Assembly: GCA_016716565.1 (NCBI GenBank)
Contig: JADJWC010000002.1
Span: 992,001 to 1,056,000, forward strand
Source of the DNA: a bacterium
Lineage (GTDB): Bacteria > Bacteroidota > Ignavibacteria > Ignavibacteriales > Ignavibacteriaceae
Direction of reading: 5' to 3'
DNA: 64,000 bases
A program made the translations under genes and the position numbers. Below, piece after piece: positions 53,393-62,969 of the stretch (the stretch's first letter is position 1; every line of letters starts with the position of its first letter). The notes under the pieces are model-generated. The model was not told the DNA's origin, made no database searches, and saw only the letters and a program-made list of their open reading frames with translations.

Positions 53393-53579
53393 TATTTCCT
53401 CAAAATTGAATTCTTTGCTTGCAGTTTTAATGTCATTTAAGATGCCATCGAGCGAATTGAAAAAAGTTGTGCTAAGTTGAAAATTCAAATCAATAAATAA
53501 TACTTAGCAAATAATTTTTCTTTCTTTTGAGAAGTGCGTTGTTGAAAGATGGAATTGGAATGTGAGCTATATCATTCGA

Positions 53580-54818
53580 TCAATTTGAGCTCTTGACAAA
53601 TTCTTGAACACTAGTTGGTGTCAATTGTTTACTGAAGGGAATATAGGTTCTATTGTAAGTATTATTGATAAAAGAAATCAGCGTACTGTAATCTGTTATA
53701 GGAATGTCTAATAGTTTTGCTTGCTTTATTTTTGATTGTAATAATTTTCCTGGGAGCTGACATCCATCACAATGAATGATAAGTTTATAGTCTGATATGT
53801 TTGCTGGGAAACCGAAACCATTTGAATATTCTATCTGCAGCTTTTTGTTCAAACGGGAATTAAGTAAGAGCGAAATTTTATTTTTTCCAAGATCATACCT
53901 CTGCAGGTGGCTATTGCATGCCTCCGAGATAAGAACTTTGTCACCATTGTCCAGATTACTAACTTCTTTGATACCATTTAGAAATTCGTGATGCATTCCC
54001 CGATTTTTATTCAGCAGAAACGAATAAGTTGTCAGCTTAATATTTTCGCTAATCAGAGGAGCTATTCGTTCAGCACTAATGCTGTCTGAAATAATAAGAT
54101 CCGGTTGCCTTTTAAGCTGTTTAAGTCTGTATGATAAATCGCTTTCATTTATTATAATATTTCTTATTTCTCCAGGTAAGATTTCTTTGACAATTTTTAT
54201 GTGTTCTTCAATGATTCTTCCATTAAGCAATCCATAGTCATCCGGAACAACGAAAACAATAAAATCTCCTTTGCAGGCAACATCTTTTAAGTATTGATTT
54301 TTATCTCTGCTAGGTAACAGATGAATCAATTTCTTTTTAAAGTATTCTATCCCTGCATTTTCCTTACAGGAAATTTCGAAGTGAGTTACTTCCAGAGCGC
54401 TCAATTCTGTCAAAAGATTCTGATTGATTCCAAACTCTACTTTGTTAACTGCAACTAAAAACGGAACTTCAATCTTTCTAAGTAATGTAATCAGTTCAGT
54501 TTCACTTTTAGTTAGTCCGCTTCTTGCATCTAAGACAACTATTGCAAAATCTGCAATGGAAATTGCTTTTATTGTTTTATTAATTATTTTCTTTTCAAAA
54601 TCCTCTTCACTATCGATTCCTGCTGTATCAACAATTACAACAGGACCATATGGAAGTAGTTCAACCTCTTTACTTGTTGGATCGGTAGTTGTACCGGGAT
54701 ATTCATTAACGACGCAGAGTTCCTGATTGACAATCCGGTTAATCAATTTAGATTTTCCGACGTTTTGTCTTCCGACTATCGCTATATGTATTTTTTCTGG
54801 AACTTCAGAGTTAATCAT
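53580..54818 (-). CDS. hydF: [FeFe]-hydrogenase maturation GTPase HydF
   Basis: 412 residues from ATG 54816-54818, the usual HydF length (an upstream TTG at 54908 adds 30 residues). GTPase motifs: P-loop VGRQNVGKSKLINR (about 14-27), DTAGID, NKVEF. The C-terminal scaffold domain has the Fe-S motif split as CNSHLQRYDLG and IHCDGCQLPG, matching CxxH...HCxxC. It carries the assembled 2Fe subcluster to HydA. HydE and HydG are not within this window, so they must be encoded elsewhere. Confidence 0.93.
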   Translation of the reverse strand: MINSEVPEKIHIAIVGRQNVGKSKLINRIVNQELCVVNEYPGTTTDPTSKEVELLPYGPVVIVDTAGIDSEEDFEKKIINKTIKAISIADFAIVVLDARSGLTKSETELITLLRKIEVPFLVAVNKVEFGINQNLLTELSALEVTHFEISCKENAGIEYFKKKLIHLLPSRDKNQYLKDVACKGDFIVFVVPDDYGLLNGRIIEEHIKIVKEILPGEIRNIIINESDLSYRLKQLKRQPDLIISDSISAERIAPLISENIKLTTYSFLLNKNRGMHHEFLNGIKEVSNLDNGDKVLISEACNSHLQRYDLGKNKISLLLNSRLNKKLQIEYSNGFGFPANISDYKLIIHCDGCQLPGKLLQSKIKQAKLLDIPITDYSTLISFINNTYNRTYIPFSKQLTPTSVQEFVKSSN

Positions 54819-55431
54819 TTGACCGGAAATAAATATTTGAAGAAATTCCCCAAAGAGTTTTATAATTAGCTTTTTGGCAAAAACTGTTCCATCAGTCTTT
54901 ACATTCAAAAGGATAAAAAGTGACTTGATTTTGTAGTCAGTGAAGGAAAAGTGTGGGTCATCATTCCATATATAAAAAAGTGCTTCTCTTTTATTAGAAA
55001 ATTCTGATCTCTACATATATTTTTTTAAGATTGGATTATTCGCTTATAGCTTACTCATCGTTTTATTAAAGATTTACCAATGTTAATAATTCAATACTCA
55101 GAAAGTCTGCTCAAATGGAAAATCAAACTTCAACTTCACGCACTTCAGCTCTCGATAAATTCACGATAGTATCTATGCATCAGTTTTAAAGTATAGATTA
55201 GCGTTAACATATTGTCTTCTCGGTTGTAAATACTCCTGCGAAATACGCAAAATTGGACGGAAAGAGAGACAGTTGTCGCTGTCGCCAAATAAATTCGACT
55301 AATACACCATTAAAGTCGATAGTTTTAGAATTTTACCTCTATAATAAATCCAGCAACTCTTCCATTGTAATAAAAACCGTCCTAACCTAAGTTTGTTTCA
55401 TCAATAAATGTTAAACTAATTTGAGGTTATA
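54819..55431. other. 613-bp gap, nothing recognisable
   Basis: Divergent region between hydF (minus) and rlpA (plus). No open frame of convincing size, no tRNA-like or riboswitch-like structure, and no repeat family seen elsewhere in the window was recognised; it presumably holds the hydF and rlpA promoters. Confidence 0.4.
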
Positions 55432-55926
55432 TTGAAGTCATTAATCATTGTGTTTTTAACGTTAGTTGTGGGTTTCATGGTAGGCTTTACTATATTAAAA
55501 AGTGATAATAATGAAAAAATTGAGCGAATTTTAATAGATGAATTCGTTCCTGCAACTATTAAGGAAAACACCGTTAATACTTCAGCTGTCGAGTTTATAG
55601 ATCGTGGAACTATGAAGGCATCTTGGTACGGACCTAAGTTTCACGGCAAGCTGACTGCAAATGGAGAAGTTTATGACCAAATGGCGTTTACAGCTGCTCA
55701 TAAGAGCCTGAGTTTTGGAACGCTTTTAAAAGTTACCAATACGAAAAACGGCAGATCGGTTGTTGTACGGATAAATGACCGTGGCCCTTACATTGAAGGC
55801 CGAGATTTGGATCTTTCGAAAGGTGCAGCGATTGAACTTGGAATTCTGCGGAAAGGTGTTGCACGTTTGAATATTCAGGAGGTTACGTTAACAGAAAAAG
55901 GAACACAAACAGCACTAGTTAATTAA
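55432..55926 (+). CDS. rlpA: RlpA-like double-psi beta-barrel protein
   Basis: 164 residues. Start at TTG 55432 with TTGAGGT immediately upstream. N-terminal membrane/signal segment (IIVFLTLVVGFMVGFTIL), then a double-psi barrel: ASWYGPKFHGKLTANGEVYDQMAFTAAHKSLSFGTLLKVTNTKNGRSVVVRINDRGPYIEGRDLDLSKGAA in pieces typical of RlpA/expansin-like lytic transglycosylases. The catalytic Asp is in RINDRGPY. There is no SPOR domain. Envelope or peptidoglycan-related. Confidence 0.88.
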   Translation: MKSLIIVFLTLVVGFMVGFTILKSDNNEKIERILIDEFVPATIKENTVNTSAVEFIDRGTMKASWYGPKFHGKLTANGEVYDQMAFTAAHKSLSFGTLLKVTNTKNGRSVVVRINDRGPYIEGRDLDLSKGAAIELGILRKGVARLNIQEVTLTEKGTQTALVN

Positions 55927-55945
55927 TCAGATCAAAACTTATTTC

Positions 55946-55976
55946 AGCCCGATCCCTAATGATCGGGCTTTTTTAT
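55946..55976 (+). terminator. Terminator after rlpA
   Basis: AGCCCGATC (55946-55954) and GATCGGGCT (55961-55969) form a 9-bp stem with a CCTAAT loop, followed by TTTTTATT. Confidence 0.92.
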
Positions 55977-56035
55977 TCCCGATTCTCAATCTCCATCCTT
56001 AAATTTACCCCACCTGAACTAATAAATAATTAAAT

Positions 56036-56590
56036 ATGAACAAACTAAACCTCGGCTGTGGAAAAGATATAAAGGCTGGCTACATCAACCTGGATATTGT
56101 TGATTATGGTGGGAATATGATTCACGATGTCAATTACTTCCCATATCCATTTGAAGAGAATTACTTTGATGAGATTTATGCTTCACACGTTCTTGAACAT
56201 TTAAATAATTTTCACAACACAATTACAGAACTTTATCGTATCCTCAAGCCAAATGGAATTTTGATCGTTTACGCTCCATTCTTTTTAAATACTAAATATT
56301 TTGGTGAACCCGATCATAAGATTCCGTTTTCAATAAGGACTTTTGATAATTATGAAGACATCGAAAATCGAAAATTAAAATTTTACGAAAAATGGAAATT
56401 AAATCATCGGACAAATTACCAGGGCAAAGCACAATTTGAAGTTCTTGAAAAAAAATTTATCACCTCGCATTTTGCAGCACTTAAGTGGATGGATTTTATT
56501 GTCAATATTGAGCCAGTGATTTATGAAAGGTTTTTCGCTGGAATTTTTTCACCTGAAGAAGTTTACTTTAAATTACGGGCAATAAAATAG
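56036..56590 (+). CDS. Class I SAM-dependent methyltransferase
   Basis: 184 residues. Motif I LNLGCGKDIKAGYINLDIVDY at about 4-24, an FEENYFDEIYASHVLEHL signature and KPNGILIVYAPFF at about 80 define a small Rossmann methyltransferase of the type found in polysaccharide and lipid pathways. The acceptor is unknown. It is convergent with the DUF423 gene (7-bp gap). Confidence 0.85.
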   Translation: MNKLNLGCGKDIKAGYINLDIVDYGGNMIHDVNYFPYPFEENYFDEIYASHVLEHLNNFHNTITELYRILKPNGILIVYAPFFLNTKYFGEPDHKIPFSIRTFDNYEDIENRKLKFYEKWKLNHRTNYQGKAQFEVLEKKFITSHFAALKWMDFIVNIEPVIYERFFAGIFSPEEVYFKLRAIK

Positions 56591-56597
56591 CGGGCGT

Positions 56598-56984
56598 TCA
56601 GTCCTTCTTTCTGATAACTTCGATTATTATCCAGAGCCATCCTATTAGAAAACATACTCCACCAACTGGTGTAATCATTGCAAAAAATCTAATTCCCGAA
56701 GTTGAGTAAAGGTAAAGTGAAAAAGAAAAAAGTATAATTCCTACCAGAAAAAATATCGAGGATAGTTTGCTTTTGATAAAATTCGTTAAAGATAAAACCA
56801 GTAACACAATTGTGTGAATGAATTGATACAATACACCGGTCTTATACACTTCAAGCATTTCAGATGAAAGTTTTTCTCTCAATCCGTGTGCGCCAAATGC
56901 ACCGATTGCTACGGCCGTAAAACCTGATACCGCGGAAATAATTATCCAAAACTTTTTATCATTCATTAGATACCTCAAATGCAT
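56598..56984 (-). CDS. DUF423 (YgdD-like) membrane protein
   Basis: 128 residues with four membrane helices. The first has the family pattern FTAVAIGAFGAHGLREKLSSEMLEVYKTGVLYQFIHT (the GAFGAHGL and YQFIH blocks). Function is unknown. The translated start has about seven residues before the KFWIIISAVSG helix; the ATG is retained. Confidence 0.88.
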   Translation of the reverse strand: MHLRYLMNDKKFWIIISAVSGFTAVAIGAFGAHGLREKLSSEMLEVYKTGVLYQFIHTIVLLVLSLTNFIKSKLSSIFFLVGIILFSFSLYLYSTSGIRFFAMITPVGGVCFLIGWLWIIIEVIRKKD

Positions 56985-57045
56985 TGAATAGTTGATATTA
57001 AATTCTTTAAATTTGTCAGCAATTTAATCAATTACAAAAAGAGAA

Positions 57046-57387
57046 ATGAAAGCATTACAAAAACTTATCCTGCCGGTATTAATTATTGTAGCAATAATCC
57101 TTGTGTACCAATTCTACTTTGTGAAAGGTGAAAACCTAGGTTCGTATTCCGATTTTGACCTGAATAATAATGCAGTTAAAGACATAAAGGTTCAGCTGCT
57201 TATTGACAGAGGAATTGAAAACATGGGTGCTGAAAACAGTTTTTATACTTCAGACAAGAATGGTCAGGTTGTTAAAGCTTATGGCGATTCACCTTTACCT
57301 GAAGGTTTTCAGCAAGCTGGAGTGATTACATTAAGAGGTCATTTAACCCAAAGCGGATTTCATTATCACGAGATTTTGCTCGACTGA
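57046..57387 (+). CDS. CcmE-like OB-fold membrane-anchored protein
   Basis: 113 residues. One N-terminal membrane helix (LILPVLIIVAIILVYQFYF) and a short extracytoplasmic domain whose end reads FYTSDKNGQVVKAYGDSPLPEGFQQAGVITLRGHLTQSGFHYHEILLD, the order of strands and the final F.a.eiL. pattern of CcmE-type OB folds. CcmE's heme-binding His is not identifiable with confidence. It stops 3 bp before uvrB. Confidence 0.55.
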   Translation: MKALQKLILPVLIIVAIILVYQFYFVKGENLGSYSDFDLNNNAVKDIKVQLLIDRGIENMGAENSFYTSDKNGQVVKAYGDSPLPEGFQQAGVITLRGHLTQSGFHYHEILLD

Positions 57388-57390
57388 TAA

Positions 57391-59403
57391 ATGAATAATT
57401 TTAAGCTTGTATCTCACTACAAACCTGCCGGAGACCAGCCTCAAGCAATTGAAAAACTTATTGAAGGATTAAAGCAGGGAGATAAATTCCAAACACTTCT
57501 TGGAGTAACAGGAAGCGGTAAAACTTTTACTATCTCAAATGTTATCGAGCAAGTAAATAAACCAACACTAATTATCTCCCACAATAAAACTCTTGCGGCT
57601 CAGCTTTATTCTGAATTCAAATCTTTCTTTCCTGAAAATGCAGTTGAGTTTTTTATCAGCTACTATGATTACTATCAGCCGGAAGCTTATGTTGTTAAAA
57701 GCGACCTCTACATTGAAAAAGATTTTTCAATCAACGAAGAGATAGATCGATTAAGATTGAAAGCTACGACTTCACTTATTGAAGGAAGAAGTGATGTAAT
57801 TGTAGTTGCAAGTGTAAGCTGCATTTATGGAATCGGTGCACCGGAAGAATATGCAAATCAGATAATATTTGTAAAAAAGGGTGAAAAGTTAGATCGAAAA
57901 AAATTTCTGCGAGAATTAATTGATATTCACTTTGTAAGAAATGATGCTGAGTTCGGTAGAGGAACTTTTCGTGCTCGTGGAGATGTGATTGAAATAATTC
58001 CTGCTTACCAGAATGAAGAAGCCATTCGTGTTGAACTTTGGGATAATGATATTGAAAGAATTTCTATAATCGATTCATTAACCGGAACTATAGTACGTGA
58101 AGTTGAATCTGCACCTATCTATCCGGCAAAATATTTTGTTACTGACCGTGACAAAATGCAGAAAGCTATTTATAACATTGAGCTTGAGCTGGCGGAAAGA
58201 TTAGAAGTCTTTCGAAAAGAAGAAAAGTATCTTGAAGCACAGCGTCTTGAGCAACGAACAAAGTTCGACATAGAAATGATGAAAGAAATTGGTTACTGTT
58301 CCGGAATTGAAAATTACTCGAGACATATGGATGGACGAGCACCCGGTTCGCGACCATTCAATTTGTTCGATTATTTTCCGGATGATTTTCTTTTGGTAAT
58401 TGATGAATCACACGTTACTATTCCGCAAATCCGGGGGATGTATAATGGTGACAGAAGCAGAAAGAGTACTTTAGTTGAATACGGCTTTCGACTTCCATCT
58501 GCACTCGATAACAGACCGATGAAATACGAAGAATTTATGGAAATGTTAAACCAGGTAATTTTTGTAAGTGCAACTCCCGGCGATTATGAACTTGAAATGA
58601 GCGGCGGAGTTATTGTTGAACAAATTATCCGCCCGACGGGATTGCTTGACCCTGAGATTGAAGTTCGTCCAATCAAAGGACAGATAGATGATCTGATAGA
58701 TGAAATAAGAACAAGAGCACATAAAAAGGAACGCACACTTGTTACAACACTAACAAAAAAGATGGCAGAAGATCTCGCTGATTATCTTGATAAAATAAAA
58801 ATTAATGTTCGTTACATTCACAGCGACATCGATTCCCTGGAAAGAGTAGAAATACTTCGCGATTTAAGATTAGGTGAATTTGATGTTCTTGTTGGAGTCA
58901 ACTTGTTGAGAGAAGGATTAGATCTTCCAGAAGTTTCACTCGTTGCAATTATCGATGCTGACAAAGAAGGATTCCTCAGAAGCGAGAGATCGCTTATGCA
59001 GGTTGCCGGAAGAACTGCACGAAACGTAAATGGGAAAGTAATTATGTATGCTGATGTAATTACTCAATCAATGCAGAAGACAATATCTGAAACAAACCGC
59101 AGGAGAAAACTTCAGAAAAAATATAACGAGCAGCACAATATCATTCCGGCAACTATATATAAAAGCATGGAAGAGATTCTCGCCTCGACTTCACTTGCAG
59201 AAGTCAGAAAGAAAGACGAAAAAGAAGATTATGGATTTGCTAAAGTTGCTGAGCCAGTGTTGAAGTATATGAACAAAGAACAGAAAGAAGATTTGATTGA
59301 GCAGTTAAGAGAGCAGATGCGAAACGCTGCAAAAGATCTTGAGTTTGAAAAAGCTGCTTCTTTGAGAGATGAAATTTTAAGACTTGAAAAGATGGTCAAA
59401 TAG
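57391..59403 (+). CDS. uvrB: Excinuclease ABC subunit B
   Basis: 670 residues, normal length. Walker A [10 protein letters not shown] near 39-46, the beta-hairpin region [12 protein letters not shown], DEAD-like [18 protein letters not shown], the conserved [26 protein letters not shown]-type stretch and a C-terminal UVR coiled-coil ([26 protein letters not shown]). It recognises damage together with UvrA and recruits UvrC for nucleotide excision repair. Confidence 0.97.
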   Translation: [670 protein letters not shown]

Positions 59404-59407
59404 TTCG

Positions 59408-60277
59408 TTAGACTTTTATTATCGAATCAAAGTCTTCTTTAAACTTTTCCACTTCATATAAAACCTTTTCCAAAAACAATCCAGATGGCGGAGCTGTGTA
59501 CTTTGCAACTTCATCCGATTTTCTGCTCAGATAATTCATTATATCTTTTTCAGATTTCTTTCCTCTTCCAACTTCAACCAAAACTCCGACAATTCTTCTT
59601 ACCATTTTCCAGATAAAATGAGATCCCACTATTCTTATCAGGATTAAATCACCTTCTTCTTTCATATGAATATCGTCGATCAATACTTTGGTTGATTTTT
59701 CTTCTGGATCATCATCAGAGAAAGATGAAAAATCGTGCATACCAATAAATAACTTTGATGCTGATTCCATTTTATTAAAATCGAGTTTGTCTTTTATCCA
59801 CCATACATAATTTTTACCAAAAGCTGTTCTTCTTCTTGAAATCTGGTAAAGATAGCTGCGTGCTTTTGCATTGTGTCTTGCGTGAAAGTAATTTGAAGTT
59901 TTTTCTACTTCAAGAATATTAATGTCATATGGAAGTAAATCATTAATCTTCATCCTGATTATTTCGGGAGCTAAAACAGTTTTCACATCAAGATGAGCGA
60001 CCTGGCAAAGTGCATGAACTCCGCTGTCTGTTCTACCTGAACCTTGCAAATCAATAAAGTCATCACCGAATATTTGCAGAGCTGCTTTTACTATTGTTCC
60101 TTGAATTGTCTTTGCATTTTCCTGTTTCTGCCAGCCCGAGTATCGAGTTCCTTCGTATTCGACATAAAGTTTGAAGCGAGAAAAATCTTTTCTATCTGAA
60201 AACTTTTTCTTTTTACTGAATTTATTCTTCGATATAAATTTCTTTTTATCAGATCTTCGGTTATTCATTTTGTTCAA
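59408..60277 (-). CDS. truA: tRNA pseudouridine(38-40) synthase TruA
   Basis: 289 residues; catalytic Asp in GSGRTDSGVHA (about residue 84), with YVEYEGTRYSGWQKQ and FHARHNAKARSYLYQI upstream and the dimer region IVGSHFIWKMVRRIVG. Residues 1-32 are a strongly basic Lys/Phe-rich tail (SDKKKFISKNKFSKKKKFSDRK) that normal TruA lacks. The gene directly abuts the transporter gene upstream, so they are likely cotranscribed. Confidence 0.93.
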   Translation of the reverse strand: MNKMNNRRSDKKKFISKNKFSKKKKFSDRKDFSRFKLYVEYEGTRYSGWQKQENAKTIQGTIVKAALQIFGDDFIDLQGSGRTDSGVHALCQVAHLDVKTVLAPEIIRMKINDLLPYDINILEVEKTSNYFHARHNAKARSYLYQISRRRTAFGKNYVWWIKDKLDFNKMESASKLFIGMHDFSSFSDDDPEEKSTKVLIDDIHMKEEGDLILIRIVGSHFIWKMVRRIVGVLVEVGRGKKSEKDIMNYLSRKSDEVAKYTAPPSGLFLEKVLYEVEKFKEDFDSIIKV

Positions 60278-61522
60278 CTATAATAATGAGTATGACAGTT
60301 GCAGATAGAGAATCAAAATAGAAATGAAAAGTGTAATTATTGTAACTATGATTCCAACTTTAAAAAACTGCCAGAATCCGATTTCAATTTCGTGTTTCTT
60401 TGCAACTTCAATTACAATAATATTTGCAACTGCACCGATTATGGTTGCATTGCCTGCCAGCGTTGCTGCTGATGCTAATGACAGCCAGAGCAAATCACTT
60501 GATGCTGATTTTAAAATAGGAAGCATCAGAATTGTATATGGAACATTGCTTACAATTTGAGAGAGAAACAAACTCAACGCATGAAGACTAACTATTCCTT
60601 CTAAATTATCACTGACTGGAGTGTTTTCAATAAACTGATCAAGAACTCCGACTTTCTCAATTCCATGGACAACAATAAAAAGTCCTGCAAAAAATAAAAG
60701 CAAAACCCAGTCGACTTCTTTTATAACTTTTGAAGGTTTTATCTTTCCGAAAATCAGAATTATGGAAGCTCCGGCTAATGCAATCAGTGGAATTGAAATA
60801 TTAAAAGTATGGCTGAAGAAGAACAGAATTAATATTCCGATAAAAATCGGCACGGAAATTTTCATCGACTTAAAATTGTAATTGAATTCATCTCCCTGAA
60901 ATTGAAGGTGGTTTTCACTTTTGAATTCATTCCGGAAGAAGGGCTTGATAACTAAAACAATCAGAAACATCCCGATCAAAGAAACCGGAAGAAGATGAAG
61001 CAAAAAATAGGTGTACGGAATTCCCGATTGCATTCCAATTAAAATATTTTGAGGATTTCCTGTTATGGTCATTGCACTGCCAATGTTTGATGCAAATATT
61101 TCGGCAATCAAATATGGAATGGGATTAAGCTTTGCTGACCTGCAAATCTGAATTATTACAGGTGTAAAAAGTAAAACTACCGCATCATTAACAAGGAATG
61201 CACTCGCTAATCCAGTTACAAAAACAATTATGGTTAAAAGCTGGTTTCTGCTTTTTGAAAGAGAAATTGTTTTCTCCGCGATGAACGTGAAGAATCCGTC
61301 TAACTCAAGTACGGCAATTACTATCATCATTCCGAGCAGAAGTGCAATTGTGTTGAAGTCGATTGCTGATACGGCTTCATCAAATGTAAGCACACCAAAA
61401 AGAATCATTGCCACAGCACCGAAGAATGCTGCTGATGGTCTGTCAATATTTACTTTTGGGAGACGGGTATAAATTATCCCGAGAAAAGTGATGATAAAAA
61501 TTATAATTGCTGTCGTAGTCAT
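60278..61522 (-). CDS. Anion/dicarboxylate transporter of the ArsB/CitMHS (IT) superfamily
   Basis: 414 residues with about 11 membrane spans. The inverted-repeat pattern of the ion transporter superfamily is visible: PYLIAEIFASNIGSAMTITGNPQNILIG (with the SNIG...GNPQN signature) and SLASAATLAGNATIIGAVANIIVIEVAK in the second half. The GNP/GNATIIGA.AN motifs are typical of this superfamily, which moves arsenite, citrate or other anions. No ars genes are nearby, so the substrate is open. Confidence 0.85.
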   Translation of the reverse strand: MTTTAIIIFIITFLGIIYTRLPKVNIDRPSAAFFGAVAMILFGVLTFDEAVSAIDFNTIALLLGMMIVIAVLELDGFFTFIAEKTISLSKSRNQLLTIIVFVTGLASAFLVNDAVVLLFTPVIIQICRSAKLNPIPYLIAEIFASNIGSAMTITGNPQNILIGMQSGIPYTYFLLHLLPVSLIGMFLIVLVIKPFFRNEFKSENHLQFQGDEFNYNFKSMKISVPIFIGILILFFFSHTFNISIPLIALAGASIILIFGKIKPSKVIKEVDWVLLLFFAGLFIVVHGIEKVGVLDQFIENTPVSDNLEGIVSLHALSLFLSQIVSNVPYTILMLPILKSASSDLLWLSLASAATLAGNATIIGAVANIIVIEVAKKHEIEIGFWQFFKVGIIVTIITLFISILILYLQLSYSLL

Positions 61523-61542
61523 TCAAAAAAAGCAAATCATCT

Positions 61543-61959
61543 TCATCTGATTTTTAACGATTCCTCTGCATAATCGTGAGAAGTTTCATAAACACGTACT
61601 TTTATTTCATTCACATTTTCCGGCAATGATGCTTTCTCAATCTCATTAAGCATATAAAGACAAATGTTCTCTGCGGTTGACTGAAAATCAACTACTACCT
61701 TTTTTGAATTCATCTTTTCTAAAAACTCAATAACAACCTTATCATTCTTGTTCACCATAAAAGAATGATCGAGCTTTTCAATTATCGGGTTGATGATTTT
61801 TTCAACATCATAATAATCAATTATCATTTCGTCTTTATTCAGTTCACCGTCAAACTCGACAAGCATTTTGTAAGAATGACCGTGAATATTTTTACACTGC
61901 CCGAAATGTTCGGGAAGCCTGTGCCCCATTTCCCATCTGAATTCTTTTGCGATTTTCAT
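61543..61959 (-). CDS. queD: 6-carboxy-5,6,7,8-tetrahydropterin synthase QueD
   Basis: Second step of preQ0/queuosine synthesis. The start is taken at the ATG at 61957-61959 (MKIAKEFRWEMGH); the longer frame runs into a REP-like repeat. Zinc ligands are in EMGHRL and NIHGHSY, the catalytic Cys in GQCKNIHGH, and the downstream His/Asp relay in KLDHSFMV. 138 residues. It shares strand and pathway with queE, 155 bp upstream. Confidence 0.92.
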   Translation of the reverse strand: MKIAKEFRWEMGHRLPEHFGQCKNIHGHSYKMLVEFDGELNKDEMIIDYYDVEKIINPIIEKLDHSFMVNKNDKVVIEFLEKMNSKKVVVDFQSTAENICLYMLNEIEKASLPENVNEIKVRVYETSHDYAEESLKIR

Positions 61960-61977
61960 AATTTCTTTCTTTTTAAT

Positions 61978-62056
61978 GTCATTGCGAGGAGCGAAGTGAC
62001 GTGGCAATCTCTAGCTATAGATTGCTTCGTCCTGTTAAGGCAGGACTCGCAATGAC
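61978..62056. repeat. REP-like TGTCATTGCGAGG inverted repeat between queE and queD
   Basis: TGTCATTGCGAGGAGCGAAG and a reverse complementary end (CGCAATGACA) enclose about 60 bp; a further partial hairpin with CGCTTCGCTCG follows to 62105. The element is related to the one at 46356-46450. Confidence 0.75.
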
Positions 62057-62113
62057 AGTGTGATTAAATTTTCGATTGAGATCACTTCGCTTCGCTCGTG
62101 ATGACAAAGTACT

Positions 62114-62755
62114 CTATACTCCTTTTGTCTGTGGATCCCAGATGTATTTATGCATCTGAAGTTGAAATCTTACCTCGAGCTTATCTTCCAATATCCAGTT
62201 CACAAGTTCAACAGGTTCAAGCTTACTAAAAACGACAGAGAAAAGTATGATACATTTTCTCTGCAGATTATATTTTTTTATTACATCAACTGACCATTCA
62301 TAATCTTCGCGATTGCCGATTACAAATTTAAGTTCATCTTTTGCGTGCAGATAATTAACATTCTCATAAAGATTTTTCTTTTCCATTCCGCTGGAAGGAC
62401 ATTTCAAATCCATAATTATTTTCACTCGATGATCAATGTCTTTAATCGGAAGACTCCCACCTGTTTCAATCATCACTTCATATCCAAGATCGCAGAGTCG
62501 CTTCATCAGCTCGAGACATTCATCCATTTGAACAAGAGGTTCACCGCCGGTTACTTCAACCAGCTTGCAATTGTATTTTTCAACTTCATCAATAACCTGT
62601 TCGACCGAAAAATCCTTTCCTTCATAGAAAGCATATTCAGTATCGCAGTAAGTGCATCGGAGATTGCAGTAAGTCAGCCGGACGAAAACACACAGTCTTC
62701 CCGCACTTGTGCTTTCTCCCTGTATTGAGTGATATATTTCGTTGATTTTGAGCAT
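62114..62755 (-). CDS. queE: 7-carboxy-7-deazaguanine synthase QueE (radical SAM)
   Basis: 213 residues. Radical SAM cluster ligands are C30, C34 and C37 in TYCNLRCTYCDT; QGESTSAGRLCVFVRL precedes it as in QueE. GEP motif in VTGGEPLVQMDE, and the C-terminal LEVRFQLQMHKYIWDPQTKGV is conserved. It turns 6-carboxytetrahydropterin (QueD product) into 7-carboxy-7-deazaguanine. Confidence 0.94.
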   Translation of the reverse strand: MLKINEIYHSIQGESTSAGRLCVFVRLTYCNLRCTYCDTEYAFYEGKDFSVEQVIDEVEKYNCKLVEVTGGEPLVQMDECLELMKRLCDLGYEVMIETGGSLPIKDIDHRVKIIMDLKCPSSGMEKKNLYENVNYLHAKDELKFVIGNREDYEWSVDVIKKYNLQRKCIILFSVVFSKLEPVELVNWILEDKLEVRFQLQMHKYIWDPQTKGV

Positions 62756-62770
62756 GATAATATTAAGTAT

Positions 62771-62827
62771 TTGTCACACTGAGTTAATCGAAGTGTGACG
62801 TCATCCTTCGACAGGCTCAGGATGACA
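62771..62827. repeat. REP-like hairpins upstream of queE
   Basis: TTGTCACACT...AGTGTGAC (62771-62799) and GTCATCC...GGATGACA (62800-62827). They belong to the same families as the hydrogenase-cluster repeats and lie upstream of both queE and rpsT. Confidence 0.75.
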
Positions 62828-62879
62828 ATTCGAGACTAAATTAGCTTAAATTTACCAGCAAAAGTTACTCCTGCAAAGG

Positions 62880-62910
62880 TTGATTTCAAACCCTGCATAG
62901 CCTATATTTG
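62880..62910 (+). promoter_or_regulatory. Bacteroidota-type promoter of rpsT
   Basis: TTG at 62880-62882 and an exact TATATTTG at 62903-62910, spacing 20 bp. The leader to the ATG at 62970 is about 50 nt. It matches the ligase-operon promoter at 7602-7631 and supports the phylum-level assignment. Confidence 0.65.
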
Positions 62911-62969
62911 GCACTCAAATTTTGACAAAAAGAAGTAATAATTAGTTAAAAAAGAAGGATTTTCATTTA

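Noticed and set aside
53393..53488. 32-residue N-terminal extension of HydC from a TTG start
   Set aside because: The internal ATG has a good GAGG and gives normal HydC length; the TTG has no ribosome-binding site.
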